Below are positions 38,684 through 47,570 of a stretch of DNA of 64,000 bases, one piece after another. The translations under genes and the position numbers were made by a program. Where the stretch lies: NCBI RefSeq assembly GCF_037479095.1, contig NZ_JBBGZW010000001.1:2356001-2420000 (forward strand). Direction: 5' to 3'. Each line of letters begins with the position of its first letter. Position 1 is the stretch's first letter. Under the pieces are notes generated by a model. It worked only from the letters and a program-made list of their open reading frames with translations. It did not search any database and was not told the DNA's origin. The DNA comes from Pantoea nemavictus. Its GTDB lineage: Bacteria; Pseudomonadota; Gammaproteobacteria; Enterobacterales; Enterobacteriaceae.

Positions 38684-38932
38684 TCAACGAGTGGTGCTCG
38701 TTGTGGTGGTTGTTGTTGTACCGGTATTTGCACCGTCACCGCCGCCAGAAGCAGCAATGCCGAGACCCACTAACGCACCGAGCGCGCCGATACCGACAGC
38801 GGTAGACGCACCAGCAGAGATTGCTCCCGCCTGCGCGCCTGCTGCAGCACCAGCTTCTTCCGGCGCGGCAATCGCAGCGGAAGAAACGGCAACGTAAAGT
38901 AAGGCTGCACCGGCAACCATCAGTTTTTTCAT
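38684..38932 (-). CDS. yjbE: Small secreted protein YjbE
   Basis: An 82-residue exported protein of low complexity. The signal peptide MKKLMVAGAALLYVAVSSAAIAA is followed by Ala/Gly-rich sequence, then ASGGGDGANTGTTTTTTTST at the C-terminus. The threonine tract is a hallmark of YjbE (E. coli 80 residues, ending GTTTTTTTST). It is the first gene of the Rcs-controlled yjbEFGH operon. The start is ATG 38932; upstream in-frame ATG 38962 would place ten residues before the signal peptide. A long leader and a terminator after the stop suggest separate control from yjbFGH. Molecular role unknown. Confidence 0.9.
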   Translation of the reverse strand: MKKLMVAGAALLYVAVSSAAIAAPEEAGAAAGAQAGAISAGASTAVGIGALGALVGLGIAASGGGDGANTGTTTTTTTSTTR

Positions 38933-39342
38933 AACAACGTTTCCTGCATTTATATGAATCAATGAATGTAGGATCTACCCAGAATTCGGGCGCGTTCAGT
39001 ATAGGGCAACAAATTACCAGAGTTCAGCATGAGTAAAAGAGGGCGCAAACCTAAGACATTTCTGGTGATAAATACGGCGAATTGGCGTTAGCTGCTTTTT
39101 TTAAATGCAGTTTTTTCTGAGGGTGGAATAATTATTTGATTGTCTATAGCAGGGCAGAATTTTTCACTTTTGCATTAACTATTGGTACGGAATAGGAATA
39201 ATCAGAATTTCCTGAAGCAGGTTAAATAAAAATGATAAATCAATCATATGGATAGCGAGAGGCTGACCGTAAAATAGGGCCATTTTTTAATTAAAAGGGT
39301 GGCGGGTAATAGGGCAAACTTCCGATTATCCTTAGCGTATTT

Positions 39343-39356
39343 TAAGAATTTTCTAA
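39343..39356 (-). promoter_or_regulatory. Candidate RcsAB box upstream of yjbE
   Basis: TAAGAATTTTCTAA matches the RcsAB consensus TAAGAATATTCCTA at 11 of 14 positions. On the minus strand a -10-like GATAAT (complement of 39325-39330) lies downstream at promoter spacing, with no good -35, as expected for an activator-dependent promoter. The yjbE-pgi interval (38933-39457, 525 bases) is otherwise AT-rich and without a recognisable gene. If this promoter is used, the yjbE leader is about 390 bases. Confidence 0.55.
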
Positions 39357-39410
39357 GCGGAGCAGCAGACTAAAATAACCGTATTGCGCGGGTTGTTGCC
39401 TATTTGGCAT

Positions 39411-39436
39411 AAAAAAGGCGGCAACCATGCCGCCTT
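39411..39436 (-). terminator. pgi terminator
   Basis: AAGGCGGCA (39415-39423) and TGCCGCCTT (39428-39436) form a 9-bp stem with a four-base loop. Read on the minus strand it is followed by a T-run (complement of AAAA at 39411-39414), 22 bases after the pgi stop. Confidence 0.92.
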
Positions 39437-39457
39437 ATTCACTGGGTGGGTGGGAAA

Positions 39458-41104
39458 TTAACGCCAGGATTTGTAGCGATTAATTAAGCCATTAGTGGAG
39501 CTATCGTGGCTACTAATTTCCGCGTCATTCTCCAGCTCTGGCAAGATGCGGTTTGCCAGCTGTTTGCCCAATTCAACGCCCCATTGGTCAAAGGTGAAGA
39601 TGTTGAGAATTGCGCCTTGCGTGAAGATTTTGTGTTCATACAACGCAATCAGCGAACCCAGGCTGAACGGCGTAATTTCACGCAGCAGGATTGAGTTGGT
39701 TGGACGGTTACCTTCGAACACCTTGAACGGCACGATGTGTGCCACGGATGCGGCCGATTTGCCGGCATCGGTGAACTCTTTCTCTACCACATCACGCGAC
39801 TTACCAAACGCCAGCGCTTCGGTCTGCGCAAAGAAGTTCGACAGCAGCTTCGGATGGTGATCGGTCAGCACGTTGTGGCTCAAGGCCGGTGCAATGAAGT
39901 CGCACGGAATCAGTTTGGTGCCCTGGTGGATCAGCTGGTAGAACGCGTGCTGGCCGTTGGTGCCTGGCTCACCCCAAATGATGGGGCCAGTCTGATAATC
40001 CACCGGGTTGCCTTCACGATCGACATATTTACCGTTGGATTCCATGTTGCCCTGCTGGAAGTAAGCAGCAAAGCGATGCATGTACTGGTCGTACGGCAGA
40101 ATCGCTTCGGTTTCGGCACCAAAGAAGTTGTTGTACCAGATGCCAATCAGCGCCAGCAGCACCGGCAGGTTTTGCTCGGCAGGCGTATTAGCAAAGTGGT
40201 TATCCATCGCATGTGCGCCGCTCAGCAGCTGCTCGAAGTTCTCGAAGCCGATAGACAGAATGATCGACAAGCCGATTGCTGACCACAGTGAATAGCGGCC
40301 GCCAACCCAATCCCAGAATTCGAACATGTTGTCGGTATCGATACCGAATTCACCCACCGCTTTGCCGTTGGTCGACAGCGCTGCGAAGTGCTTCGCCACG
40401 TGCTGTTGGTCGCCCGCGGTTGTCAGGAACCAGTCACGCGCGCTGTGGGCGTTGGTCATGGTTTCCTGCGTGGTGAAGGTTTTTGATGCCACGAGGAACA
40501 GCGTGGTTTCCGGGCTGAGATCTTTCAGCGTTTCAGCGATGTGCGTGCCATCAACGTTGGATACAAAGTGCATGTTGAGGTGATTTTTGTACGGACGCAG
40601 CGCTTCGGTCACCATAAACGGGCCGAGGTCGGAACCGCCGATGCCGATGTTAACCACATCGGTGATCGCTTTACCGGTATAGCCTTTCCACTCACCGCTA
40701 ATGATGCGCTCGGAGAAGCCTTTCATCTTCGCCAGTACCGCGTTGACTTCCGGCATCACATCTTTGCCGTCGACCACAATTGGGGTGTTGCTGCGATTAC
40801 GCAGTGCAACGTGCAGTACCGCGCGCTCTTCAGTGCGGTTGATCTTCTCGCCAGAGAACATCGATTTGATCGCGCCAGCCAGATCGGTCTCTTTAGCCAA
40901 CGCCTGTAATTTTTCGAGGGTTTCCTCGGTGATGCGGTTTTTAGAGAAATCCACCAGCATCTGGTCATCGAAAGTGGCAGAGAATTTCGCAAAACGATCG
41001 GCATCTTGCGCAAACAGATCGGCGATTTGCACCGATTTCATCTGGTCAAAATGCTGCTGCAGCGCTTTCCAGGCTGCGGTTTGGGTCGGATTGATATTTT
41101 TCAT
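39458..41104 (-). CDS. pgi: Glucose-6-phosphate isomerase
   Basis: Pgi interconverts glucose-6-phosphate and fructose-6-phosphate in glycolysis and gluconeogenesis, and feeds the glycogen genes found later in this window. The 548-residue protein (E. coli 549) carries the two family signatures: [17 protein letters not shown] (about residues 267-283) and the C-terminal [18 protein letters not shown]. The SIS-domain sugar-phosphate site [14 protein letters not shown] and the catalytic histidine region [13 protein letters not shown] are intact. It is divergent from lysC, with a 679-base gap that holds its promoter and the lysine riboswitch. Confidence 0.98.
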   Translation of the reverse strand: MKNINPTQTAAWKALQQHFDQMKSVQIADLFAQDADRFAKFSATFDDQMLVDFSKNRITEETLEKLQALAKETDLAGAIKSMFSGEKINRTEERAVLHVALRNRSNTPIVVDGKDVMPEVNAVLAKMKGFSERIISGEWKGYTGKAITDVVNIGIGGSDLGPFMVTEALRPYKNHLNMHFVSNVDGTHIAETLKDLSPETTLFLVASKTFTTQETMTNAHSARDWFLTTAGDQQHVAKHFAALSTNGKAVGEFGIDTDNMFEFWDWVGGRYSLWSAIGLSIILSIGFENFEQLLSGAHAMDNHFANTPAEQNLPVLLALIGIWYNNFFGAETEAILPYDQYMHRFAAYFQQGNMESNGKYVDREGNPVDYQTGPIIWGEPGTNGQHAFYQLIHQGTKLIPCDFIAPALSHNVLTDHHPKLLSNFFAQTEALAFGKSRDVVEKEFTDAGKSAASVAHIVPFKVFEGNRPTNSILLREITPFSLGSLIALYEHKIFTQGAILNIFTFDQWGVELGKQLANRILPELENDAEISSHDSSTNGLINRYKSWR

Positions 41105-41475
41105 GGCAACACTCTAGTTGATATAAGAACCGTCATTCCATCCGGGGCATCCTGCTCGCCCGGCATCCTTAGCACTCTTGCACGGGGTTGAGTATGACTA
41201 CAGTTACTACCTAAGGGAAAAAATTTGTGACCGTGGCCGCAGTGTTTCAGGTAAATCCGGCGGCGATTGTCAGCACAGCAGCAGGTAATTTCCCTGTGCC
41301 GCATCAGCAAAAAGCGGCATTTGTCTGATTCGGACTCTACTTTAGGTCGGTGTTGGCAACCGCGTTTGTTCAACGATGCGTTTACCGAAGTGTAAAAGTG
41401 AGAAATCCTCAAAGTGCAGGGATGGACAGGGGGGAAAATAATCAGTACTTTATGCGCGCTACTTACACCTCCGGG
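41105..41475. other. Non-coding interval between pgi and the lysC riboswitch
   Basis: No protein gene is supported here. The region must hold the pgi promoter on the minus strand and the lysC promoter on the plus strand, but I could not single out convincing -35/-10 pairs. Open frames within it have no ribosome-binding site and no family resemblance. Confidence 0.6.
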
Positions 41476-41675
41476 TGTAAGCCAGAAGAGGCGCGTCGCC
41501 CAGGCAGTGTGTTTGAGGATCCGTATCCGCAGATAACACATCAGGGGGTGTGACGCCGAGGTGGGGCAACACGCGGGGTGTTGCACTGTCGGCTGCAGGG
41601 GCTGAATCCTCTGGGTTGTCACCAGAATCGTCCACAGTCGGACGCTTCGCAAGGTGAAGCGCTTCTGGGTGACTT
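41476..41675 (+). promoter_or_regulatory. Lysine riboswitch (L box) of lysC
   Basis: The five-helix lysine aptamer is recognisable from GCCAGAAGAGGCGCGT at its 5' side through GATAACACATCAGGGGGTG, GACGCCGAGGTGGGGC, GGGGCTGAATCCTCTGGGTTGTCACCAG to GCTTCTGGGTGAC at its 3' side, where AGAAG and CTTCT close P1. It matches the E. coli lysC leader closely. The expression platform (41676-41783) contains a hairpin TCTTCCG/CGGAAGA at 41734-41756. Lysine should reduce lysC translation and message stability. Confidence 0.95.
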
Positions 41676-41783
41676 GTCTACTGATCTTGTCTGCCCAATT
41701 CTGCTCTTCTCTTGTGCCAAGGCTGCTACTATGTCTTCCGCCCCAAAAACGGAAGAAAGATAACCTGACACGGGGTTCGTTAC

Positions 41784-43139
41784 ATGTCTCAAAATCTGAT
41801 CGTGGCTAAATTTGGCGGCACCAGCGTTGCCGATTTTGATGCTATGAACCGCAGCGCAGATGTTGTGCTGTCGGATGCCAATACCCGCTTAGTGGTGCTC
41901 TCTGCCTCCGCTGGCGTCACCAACCTGCTGGTTGCCCTTGCTGAAGGCCAGGAACAAGCGCAACGCGCTTACCTGCTGGATGAAATCCGCCGGATTCAAT
42001 ACGCCATCATCGATCGTCTACAGTCGCCGGATGTCATTCGCGAAGAGATTGATCGCATGCTGGAAAACATCACCATGCTGTCTGAAGCGACCTCGCTGGC
42101 CACTTCGCATGCGCTAACCGACGAACTGGTGAGCCACGGTGAGCTGATGTCGACGCTGCTGTTCGTGGAGATCCTGCGCGAGCGCCAGGTCAACAGCGAA
42201 TGGTTTGACGTGCGTAAAGTGATGCGTACCAGCGACCGCTTTGGCCGCGCGGAACCCGAAGTGGCGACGGTGAAAGAGCTGGCGGCAACGCAGCTGCAGC
42301 CGCGCATTGCTGAAGCGCTGGTGGTCACTCAGGGCTTTATCGGTAGCGAAATCAAAGGCCGCACCACCACGCTGGGCCGTGGCGGCAGTGATTACACCGC
42401 CGCGCTGCTGGGCGAAGCGTTGCAGGCGGCACGCATTGATATCTGGACCGATGTCGCCGGTATCTACACCACCGATCCTCGCGTGGTCTCCACCGCAAAA
42501 CGTATCGAAGAGATTACTTTCGAGGAAGCGGCGGAAATGGCCATTTTCGGCGCCAAAGTGCTGCATCCGGCCACCTTGCTGCCGGCGGTGCGCAGCGATA
42601 TCCCGGTGTTCGTCGGTTCGAGTAAAGATCCGGCTGCGGGCGGTACGCGCGTGTGCAACGAAACCAAAAATCCACCGCTGTTCCGCGCGCTGGCACTGCG
42701 TCGTAAGCAGACGCTGGTAACGCTGCACAGCCTGAACATGCTGCATGCACACGGCTTCCTGGCCGAGGTGTTCAATATTCTGGCACGCCATAGCATTTCG
42801 GTTGATCTGGTCACTACCTCGGAAGTGAGCGTGGCGCTGACGCTGGATAGCACCGGCTCCACCACCACCGGCGACAGTTTGCTGACGCAGGCGCTGCTGA
42901 CTGAACTCTCTTCACTGTGCCGTGTGGAGGTAGAAGAGAATCTGGCGCTGGTGGCGATCATCGGTAATAACCTGTCGAAAGCCTGCGGCGTGGGCAAAGA
43001 GGTGTTCGGCGCACTGGAGCCGTTCAATCTGCGCATGATTTGCTACGGTGCCAGCAGTTATAACCTGTGCTTCCTGGTGCCAACGCCAGATGCAGAAGAG
43101 GTGGTACGCGCACTGCACAAGAATCTTTTTGGTTCTTAA
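41784..43139 (+). CDS. lysC: Lysine-sensitive aspartokinase III
   Basis: LysC phosphorylates aspartate, the first step to lysine, threonine, methionine and diaminopimelate. The 451-residue protein starts MSQNLIVAKFGGTSVADF, with the KFGGTS kinase motif. It has the aspartate-binding TLGRGGSDYTAALLG and the DVAGIYTTDPR loop. The C-terminal third holds two ACT domains (TLVTLHSLNMLHAHGFLAEV and ENLALVAIIGNNLSKACGVG) that bind lysine and inhibit the enzyme. Control is therefore double: riboswitch on synthesis, ACT domains on activity. asd, the next step of the pathway, lies 3 kb downstream in this genome, closer than in E. coli. Confidence 0.98.
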   Translation: MSQNLIVAKFGGTSVADFDAMNRSADVVLSDANTRLVVLSASAGVTNLLVALAEGQEQAQRAYLLDEIRRIQYAIIDRLQSPDVIREEIDRMLENITMLSEATSLATSHALTDELVSHGELMSTLLFVEILRERQVNSEWFDVRKVMRTSDRFGRAEPEVATVKELAATQLQPRIAEALVVTQGFIGSEIKGRTTTLGRGGSDYTAALLGEALQAARIDIWTDVAGIYTTDPRVVSTAKRIEEITFEEAAEMAIFGAKVLHPATLLPAVRSDIPVFVGSSKDPAAGGTRVCNETKNPPLFRALALRRKQTLVTLHSLNMLHAHGFLAEVFNILARHSISVDLVTTSEVSVALTLDSTGSTTTGDSLLTQALLTELSSLCRVEVEENLALVAIIGNNLSKACGVGKEVFGALEPFNLRMICYGASSYNLCFLVPTPDAEEVVRALHKNLFGS

Positions 43140-43163
43140 GGCAAATTTTTAGCGCAATAAATC

Positions 43164-43190
43164 AAGCCGGACCTGGTCCGGCTTTTTTAT
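43164..43190 (+). terminator. lysC terminator
   Basis: AAGCCGGA and TCCGGCTT flank a short CCTGG loop and are followed by T residues, 25 bases after the lysC stop. The gap from here to aqpZ (43191-43403) is AT-rich and should contain the aqpZ promoter. Confidence 0.93.
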
Positions 43191-43403
43191 TGGTTAATTT
43201 TCTTAAACAATAATTTAAGCGCAGCGCTACCGTATTCTTCGTTCCAGACATTTCTGAAGATTCCTCTGATGGCGTGCAAGACACGTCTTGATTACACTAA
43301 AATTGCCTAAAAATAACACTATTCTCTCATTCAGCGGTTGCGCTTTAATCGCCAAAAACGATAATCCCGCCGCGAAAACATTAAATTATTTGAGGGAATA
43401 AAG

Positions 43404-44096
43404 ATGAAAAGGTTAGTGGCAGAGACGCTCGGCACTTTTGTGCTGGTTTTAGGCGGTTGTGGTAGTGCGGTTTTGGCGGCGGCGTTTCCAGAGTTGGGCA
43501 TCGGTTTTGCGGGTGTGGCGCTGGCATTTGGTTTGACAGTATTGGTGATGGCCTTTGCCGTTGGCCATATCTCAGGTGGCCATTTTAACCCGGCGGTCAC
43601 CATCGGTCTGACCGTGGGCGGCCGTTTTCCGGTGTCACAGGTCGTGCCCTATATTATCGCGCAATTAGTTGGTGCCATCGCCGCAGCGGGCGTGTTGTAT
43701 CTGATCGCCAGCGGTAAAGCCGGTTTCGATGCGGCGGCCAGCGGTTTTGCTTCTAACGGTTATGGTGAGCACTCACCAGGCGGTTTTAGCATGACTGCGG
43801 GGATGATCACCGAACTGGTGCTGACGGCGGTATTCCTGATTGTGATCATGGGCTCAACCGATAAACGTGCACCGGCCGGTTTTGCACCGATTGCTATCGG
43901 TCTGGCGCTGACGCTGATCCATCTGGTGAGCATTCCTGTAACCAATACTTCCGTGAACCCGGCGCGTAGTACCGGTGTGGCCATCTTCCAGGGTGGCTGG
44001 GCATTGGATCAGCTGTGGATGTTCTGGTTGTTACCGATTATTGGTGCCGCGATTGGTGGTGCGATCTACCGCTTTTTACTGGAAAAAGCAGAGTAA
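43404..44096 (+). CDS. aqpZ: Aquaporin Z
   Basis: A 230-residue inner-membrane water channel with six membrane helices and the two half-helix motifs HFNPAVT (about residue 62) and SVNPARS (about residue 184). The histidine and arginine of the selectivity filter are in place (LIHLVSIPV and NPARST), typical of a strict water channel rather than the glycerol facilitator GlpF. The length matches E. coli AqpZ (231). GAGGGAATAAAG precedes the ATG. In E. coli aqpZ lies elsewhere, so its place between lysC and panS marks a rearranged segment. The upstream antisense frames are shadows. Confidence 0.96.
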   Translation: MKRLVAETLGTFVLVLGGCGSAVLAAAFPELGIGFAGVALAFGLTVLVMAFAVGHISGGHFNPAVTIGLTVGGRFPVSQVVPYIIAQLVGAIAAAGVLYLIASGKAGFDAAASGFASNGYGEHSPGGFSMTAGMITELVLTAVFLIVIMGSTDKRAPAGFAPIAIGLALTLIHLVSIPVTNTSVNPARSTGVAIFQGGWALDQLWMFWLLPIIGAAIGGAIYRFLLEKAE

Positions 44097-44111
44097 CTTC
44101 GTCGTATTTCC

Positions 44112-44139
44112 GCGGATCGGCAGCAGCCGATCCGCATTT
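44112..44139 (+). terminator. aqpZ terminator
   Basis: GCGGATCGG (44112-44120) and CCGATCCGC (44127-44135) form a 9-bp stem with loop CAGCAG, followed by ATTTT. Confidence 0.85.
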
Positions 44140-44270
44140 TCCTCTGCAAGTGACTTCCCGCCTTACGTCAAGATAACGAAATGTTATGATCCCGCGTCCG
44201 TCGCTGTGGTCGTTCCCTGCGCGACATTTCATCTGTGGCAATATTAAAAAATCCCTAAGGAAGTCTGGTT

Positions 44271-45194
44271 ATGCTCGGCAAACTTACCCGCCTGTTCCCG
44301 CTCTGGGCCGTGCTGCTCTCGGTCGCTGCTTATTACTCGCCCTCCACCTTTCTCGGTATCGGTCCATGGGTCACCTATCTGCTAATGCTGATTATGTTCG
44401 GCATGGGCGTAACGCTCAATATTGATGATTTCAAACGCGTGCTGGTGCGTCCGGCGCCGGTAATTGCTGGCACCTTTCTGCACTATCTGGTGATGCCACT
44501 GGCTGCCTGGGGCCTGGCGAAACTGTTCCAGATGCCGCCGGACCTGGCAGCGGGCATGATTCTGGTCGGCAGCGTGGCGAGCGGCACCGCATCTAACGTG
44601 ATGATCTATCTGGCGAAGGGCGATGTGGCGCTGTCAGTCACTATCTCATCGGTGTCAGCGCTGGTGGGCGTATTTGCCACGCCGCTGCTGACGCGCTTCT
44701 ACGTTGATACGCACATTCAGGTTGATGTGGTTGGCATGCTGCTCAGCATCGTGAAAATCGTGGTGATTCCGATTAGCCTCGGCCTGATTGTCCACCACTC
44801 CATGAACAGCGTGGTGCGCCGCGTTGAGCCTTATCTGCCAGCGTTCTCCATGCTCTGTATTCTGCTGATCATCAGCGCGGTGGTGGCGGGTAGCCAAAGC
44901 TTTATTGGTTCGGTGGGTTTGATGGTGATTGTGGCGGTGATTCTGCACAACGCGATTGGTCTGCTGGGCGGGTATTGGGGCGGCAAACTGTTTGGCTTCG
45001 ACGAATCCACCTGCCGCACGCTGGCGCTGGAAGTGGGCATGCAGAACTCCGGCCTGGCGGCGACGCTGGGCAAACTCTACTTCTCGCCGCTGGCAGCACT
45101 GCCGGGCGCGCTGTTCTCAGTGTGGCACAACCTGTCAGGTTCGCTGCTGGCTGGCTACTGGTCGGGTAAACCGATCGATAAACAGCAGAAATAA
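44271..45194 (+). CDS. panS: BASS-family transporter, probable ketopantoate/pantoate importer PanS
   Basis: A 307-residue inner-membrane protein of the bile acid:sodium symporter (BASS) superfamily with nine or ten hydrophobic segments. The core motifs [20 protein letters not shown] (helix 4, sodium site) and [17 protein letters not shown] (crossover helix) are clear. The sequence is of the group that includes Salmonella PanS, which takes up ketopantoate and pantoate for coenzyme A synthesis. The substrate is inferred from family resemblance and is less sure than the fold. Start ATG 44271 follows AAGGAA. It stands alone between the aqpZ terminator and a REP pair. Confidence 0.82.
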   Translation: MLGKLTRLFPLWAVLLSVAAYYSPSTFLGIGPWVTYLLMLIMFGMGVTLNIDDFKRVLVRPAPVIAGTFLHYLVMPLAAWGLAKLFQMPPDLAAGMILVGSVASGTASNVMIYLAKGDVALSVTISSVSALVGVFATPLLTRFYVDTHIQVDVVGMLLSIVKIVVIPISLGLIVHHSMNSVVRRVEPYLPAFSMLCILLIISAVVAGSQSFIGSVGLMVIVAVILHNAIGLLGGYWGGKLFGFDESTCRTLALEVGMQNSGLAATLGKLYFSPLAALPGALFSVWHNLSGSLLAGYWSGKPIDKQQK

Positions 45195-45214
45195 TCGCGG
45201 TCGCCTTGAACAGT

Positions 45215-45279
45215 GGTCGCCATGAATGGCGACCCTACGATCGCACCGGTTTGTCGTAGGGTGCGCATTTATGCGCACC
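45215..45279. repeat. Head-to-head REP pair between panS and yhgN
   Basis: The left unit (45215-45238) is GGTCGCCATGAATGGCGACC followed by CTAC. The right unit (45256-45279) is GTAG followed by GGTGCGCATTTATGCGCACC. The stem has changed from GTCGCCAT/ATGGCGAC to GTGCGCAT/ATGCGCAC with both sides altered together, so pairing is kept. The pair lies between convergent genes. Confidence 0.87.
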
Positions 45280-45287
45280 ATTTTGCA

Positions 45288-45881
45288 TTACAGCTTCAGA
45301 TAAGTACGAATCCCATCCAGGAACATCTGCGTTGCCAGCATAATCAAAATCAAACCCATCAGGCGTTCCAGCGCGTTAACACCTTTATCGCCGAGCAGGC
45401 GTAAAAATAGCCCCGACATCAGCAAGATCGCCACCGTTACGCCCCAGGCAATCAGCAGCGCGCCAACCAGATGCGTCATCTGATTGGGATATTGATGCGA
45501 CAACAGCATCAATGTCGCCAGCAGTGACGGGCCAGCCACTAAGGGAATTGCCAGCGGCACGAGGAACGGCTCTTCGCCGGCCGGCAAGCCGCTGGTGCTG
45601 GTTTCGGCGGAGGGGAAAATCATGCGGATGGCGATCAGGAACAGAATGATACCGCCGGAGATCGACACGGTTTCGGTGCGCAGGTTGAGAAACGTCAGAA
45701 TGCGTTCACCGGCGAATAAAAACAGCAGCATCAGGGCCAGCGCGATCAGCATTTCACGCATCAGCACCACGCGGCGGCGCTTAGGTTCCAGATGCTTCAG
45801 TACCGACATAAAGATCGGCAGGTTGCCCAGCGGGTCCATAATTAACAGCAGCAATATGGTCGCGGATATCATCTCAGTCAT
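45288..45881 (-). CDS. yhgN: MarC-family inner-membrane protein YhgN
   Basis: A 197-residue integral membrane protein of the MarC/UPF0056 family with six predicted helices, the same length and near-identical motifs as E. coli Yhg[23 protein letters not shown] at the N-terminus, [19 protein letters not shown], and the family signature [17 protein letters not shown]. The proteins of this family were once linked to antibiotic resistance, but no transport function is established. It is divergent from asd, as in E. coli. The downstream side ends at the REP pair. Confidence 0.93.
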   Translation of the reverse strand: MTEMISATILLLLIMDPLGNLPIFMSVLKHLEPKRRRVVLMREMLIALALMLLFLFAGERILTFLNLRTETVSISGGIILFLIAIRMIFPSAETSTSGLPAGEEPFLVPLAIPLVAGPSLLATLMLLSHQYPNQMTHLVGALLIAWGVTVAILLMSGLFLRLLGDKGVNALERLMGLILIMLATQMFLDGIRTYLKL

Positions 45882-46102
45882 GTCAGGTAAACCATCCTAT
45901 CTATTTGGCCGGGGCCATTATTAGTTGTATTGCTGAAAAAGTTAGCGCAATCGAATTAATTCACTTGCCAGAAAGGCTGCATTTTGTAGAGTTGACGGTC
46001 ATAGGTAAACCTGATTATTACGCAGACGGGCAGGATTATCCGGCCCGTCTTTTCCTCGCACCACTTAGGGCTTCCTTCGAGAACACCCGAGACGGACAGA
46101 AA

Positions 46103-47212
46103 ATGAAGAATGTAGGTTTTATTGGTTGGCGTGGCATGGTCGGCTCAGTGCTGATGTCACGTATGAGCGAAGAACGTGATTTTGATGTCATCAATCCGGT
46201 CTTTTTCTCCACGTCACAGCTTGGTCAGGCGGCGCCGACGTTCGGCGGTAAGTCGACCGGTGCGCTGCAGGATGCTTTTGATATTGAGGCGCTGAAGGCG
46301 CTGGATATTATTATCACCTGCCAGGGCGGTGATTACACCAGTGAAGTCTATCCGAAGCTGCGCGAAAGCGGCTGGCAGGGTTACTGGATTGATGCGGCTT
46401 CCACGCTGCGTATGAAAGATGACGCCATCATCATTCTCGATCCGGTCAACCATAACGTGATTCGTCAGGGCCTCGACAACGGCATCAAAACCTTCGTCGG
46501 CGGTAACTGCACCGTCAGCCTGATGCTGATGTCGCTGGGCGGCCTGTTTGCCAACGATCTGGTTGAGTGGGCTTCGGTAGCCACTTATCAGGCGGCATCC
46601 GGCGGCGGCGCACGCCACATGCGTGAACTGCTGACGCAGATGGGCATGCTGCACGACCATGTTGCCACCTCGCTGCAGAACCCCGCTTCGGCGATTCTGG
46701 ATATCGAGCGTAGCGTCACTGATTTCACCCGTTCAGGCACCTTGCCAACCGATAATTTCGGCGTACCGCTGGCGGGCAGCCTGATTCCATGGATCGACAA
46801 GCAGCTGGATAACGGCCAGAGCCGCGAAGAGTGGAAAGGTCAGGCGGAAACCAACAAAATCCTGCGTACCAGTAGTGTGATTCCGGTTGATGGCCTGTGC
46901 GTACGCGTTGGCGCACTGCGCTGCCACAGCCAGGCATTTACCCTGAAGCTGAGAAAAGATCTGCCGCTGAGCGAAATTGAACAGCTGCTGGCTTCCCACA
47001 ACGAGTGGGTGAAAGTGGTGCCAAACGATCGCGACATCACCATGCGTGAACTGACGCCAGCTGCCGTCACCGGCACGCTGACTACGCCAGTGGGGCGCCT
47101 GCGCAAACTGAACATGGGGCCGGAATACCTTTCCGCCTTCACCGTAGGCGATCAGTTACTGTGGGGCGCGGCTGAACCGCTGCGTCGCATGCTGCGTTTG
47201 CTGATCGACTAA
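46103..47212 (+). CDS. asd: Aspartate-semialdehyde dehydrogenase
   Basis: Asd reduces aspartyl phosphate to the semialdehyde with NADPH, one step after LysC. It is essential for diaminopimelate and so for cell-wall synthesis. The 369-residue protein begins with the dinucleotide-binding [13 protein letters not shown], has the catalytic cysteine in [17 protein letters not shown] (about residue 135) and the substrate arginine/histidine region [17 protein letters not shown] 46103 follows GGACAGAAA; the frame is open 198 bases upstream, but that part is intergenic. It is divergent from yhgN and precedes the glycogen operon, as in E. coli. Confidence 0.97.
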   Translation: MKNVGFIGWRGMVGSVLMSRMSEERDFDVINPVFFSTSQLGQAAPTFGGKSTGALQDAFDIEALKALDIIITCQGGDYTSEVYPKLRESGWQGYWIDAASTLRMKDDAIIILDPVNHNVIRQGLDNGIKTFVGGNCTVSLMLMSLGGLFANDLVEWASVATYQAASGGGARHMRELLTQMGMLHDHVATSLQNPASAILDIERSVTDFTRSGTLPTDNFGVPLAGSLIPWIDKQLDNGQSREEWKGQAETNKILRTSSVIPVDGLCVRVGALRCHSQAFTLKLRKDLPLSEIEQLLASHNEWVKVVPNDRDITMRELTPAAVTGTLTTPVGRLRKLNMGPEYLSAFTVGDQLLWGAAEPLRRMLRLLID

Positions 47213-47232
47213 GCGCAGCGGCAAACCAGACA

Positions 47233-47256
47233 GGCCGGGGTTTCCCGGCCTTTTTT
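47233..47256 (+). terminator. asd terminator
   Basis: GGCCGGG and CCCGGCC pair around GTTT and are followed by six T, 20 bases after the asd stop. Confidence 0.94.
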
Positions 47257-47570
47257 GTGTCATCCAGGCTGCAAAAAATCGTACAAATTGCGCCTGACAA
47301 GTGATCCGCTTCCCTTTTTTGCTCGCCCGACAACAATTTTTCGCAATCCTCCATGGCTTCTGCCATCCCCAAGCTATGATTTAACAGAGATGTGCCGGTT
47401 GTTAACTGTTTTCGTTTTTTCGAACTGAATGGTTTGTTGTACACGGCGATGATCTTTCCCACGGACGGTTGTGTCCTCGCGGTGTACCTATGGCTCAATG
47501 AAAAGCAGCGCACCCGAGGCGATAATCCTGCCGACTCTGGTCGCCTGCGCAAAATCATAGGAAGAAAGTC
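47257..47570 (+). promoter_or_regulatory. Intergenic region carrying the glgBXCAP promoter
   Basis: A 314-base stretch without a supported gene between the asd terminator and glgB. It contains T-rich blocks (TTTTCGTTTTTTCG near 47407) and GGA motifs close to the start codon (AGGAAGAAAGTC before the ATG) that could be CsrA contacts. I could not fix a promoter with confidence. Confidence 0.5.

Noticed and set aside
39302..39312. GGCGGGTAATA near the yjbE promoter as a possible RfaH ops element
   Set aside because: The ops core GGCGGTAG is not present; an extra G breaks the motif.
41578..41763. 61-residue frame in the lysC leader
   Set aside because: The sequence is the 3' half of the lysine aptamer and the expression platform, and no leader peptide is known for this switch.
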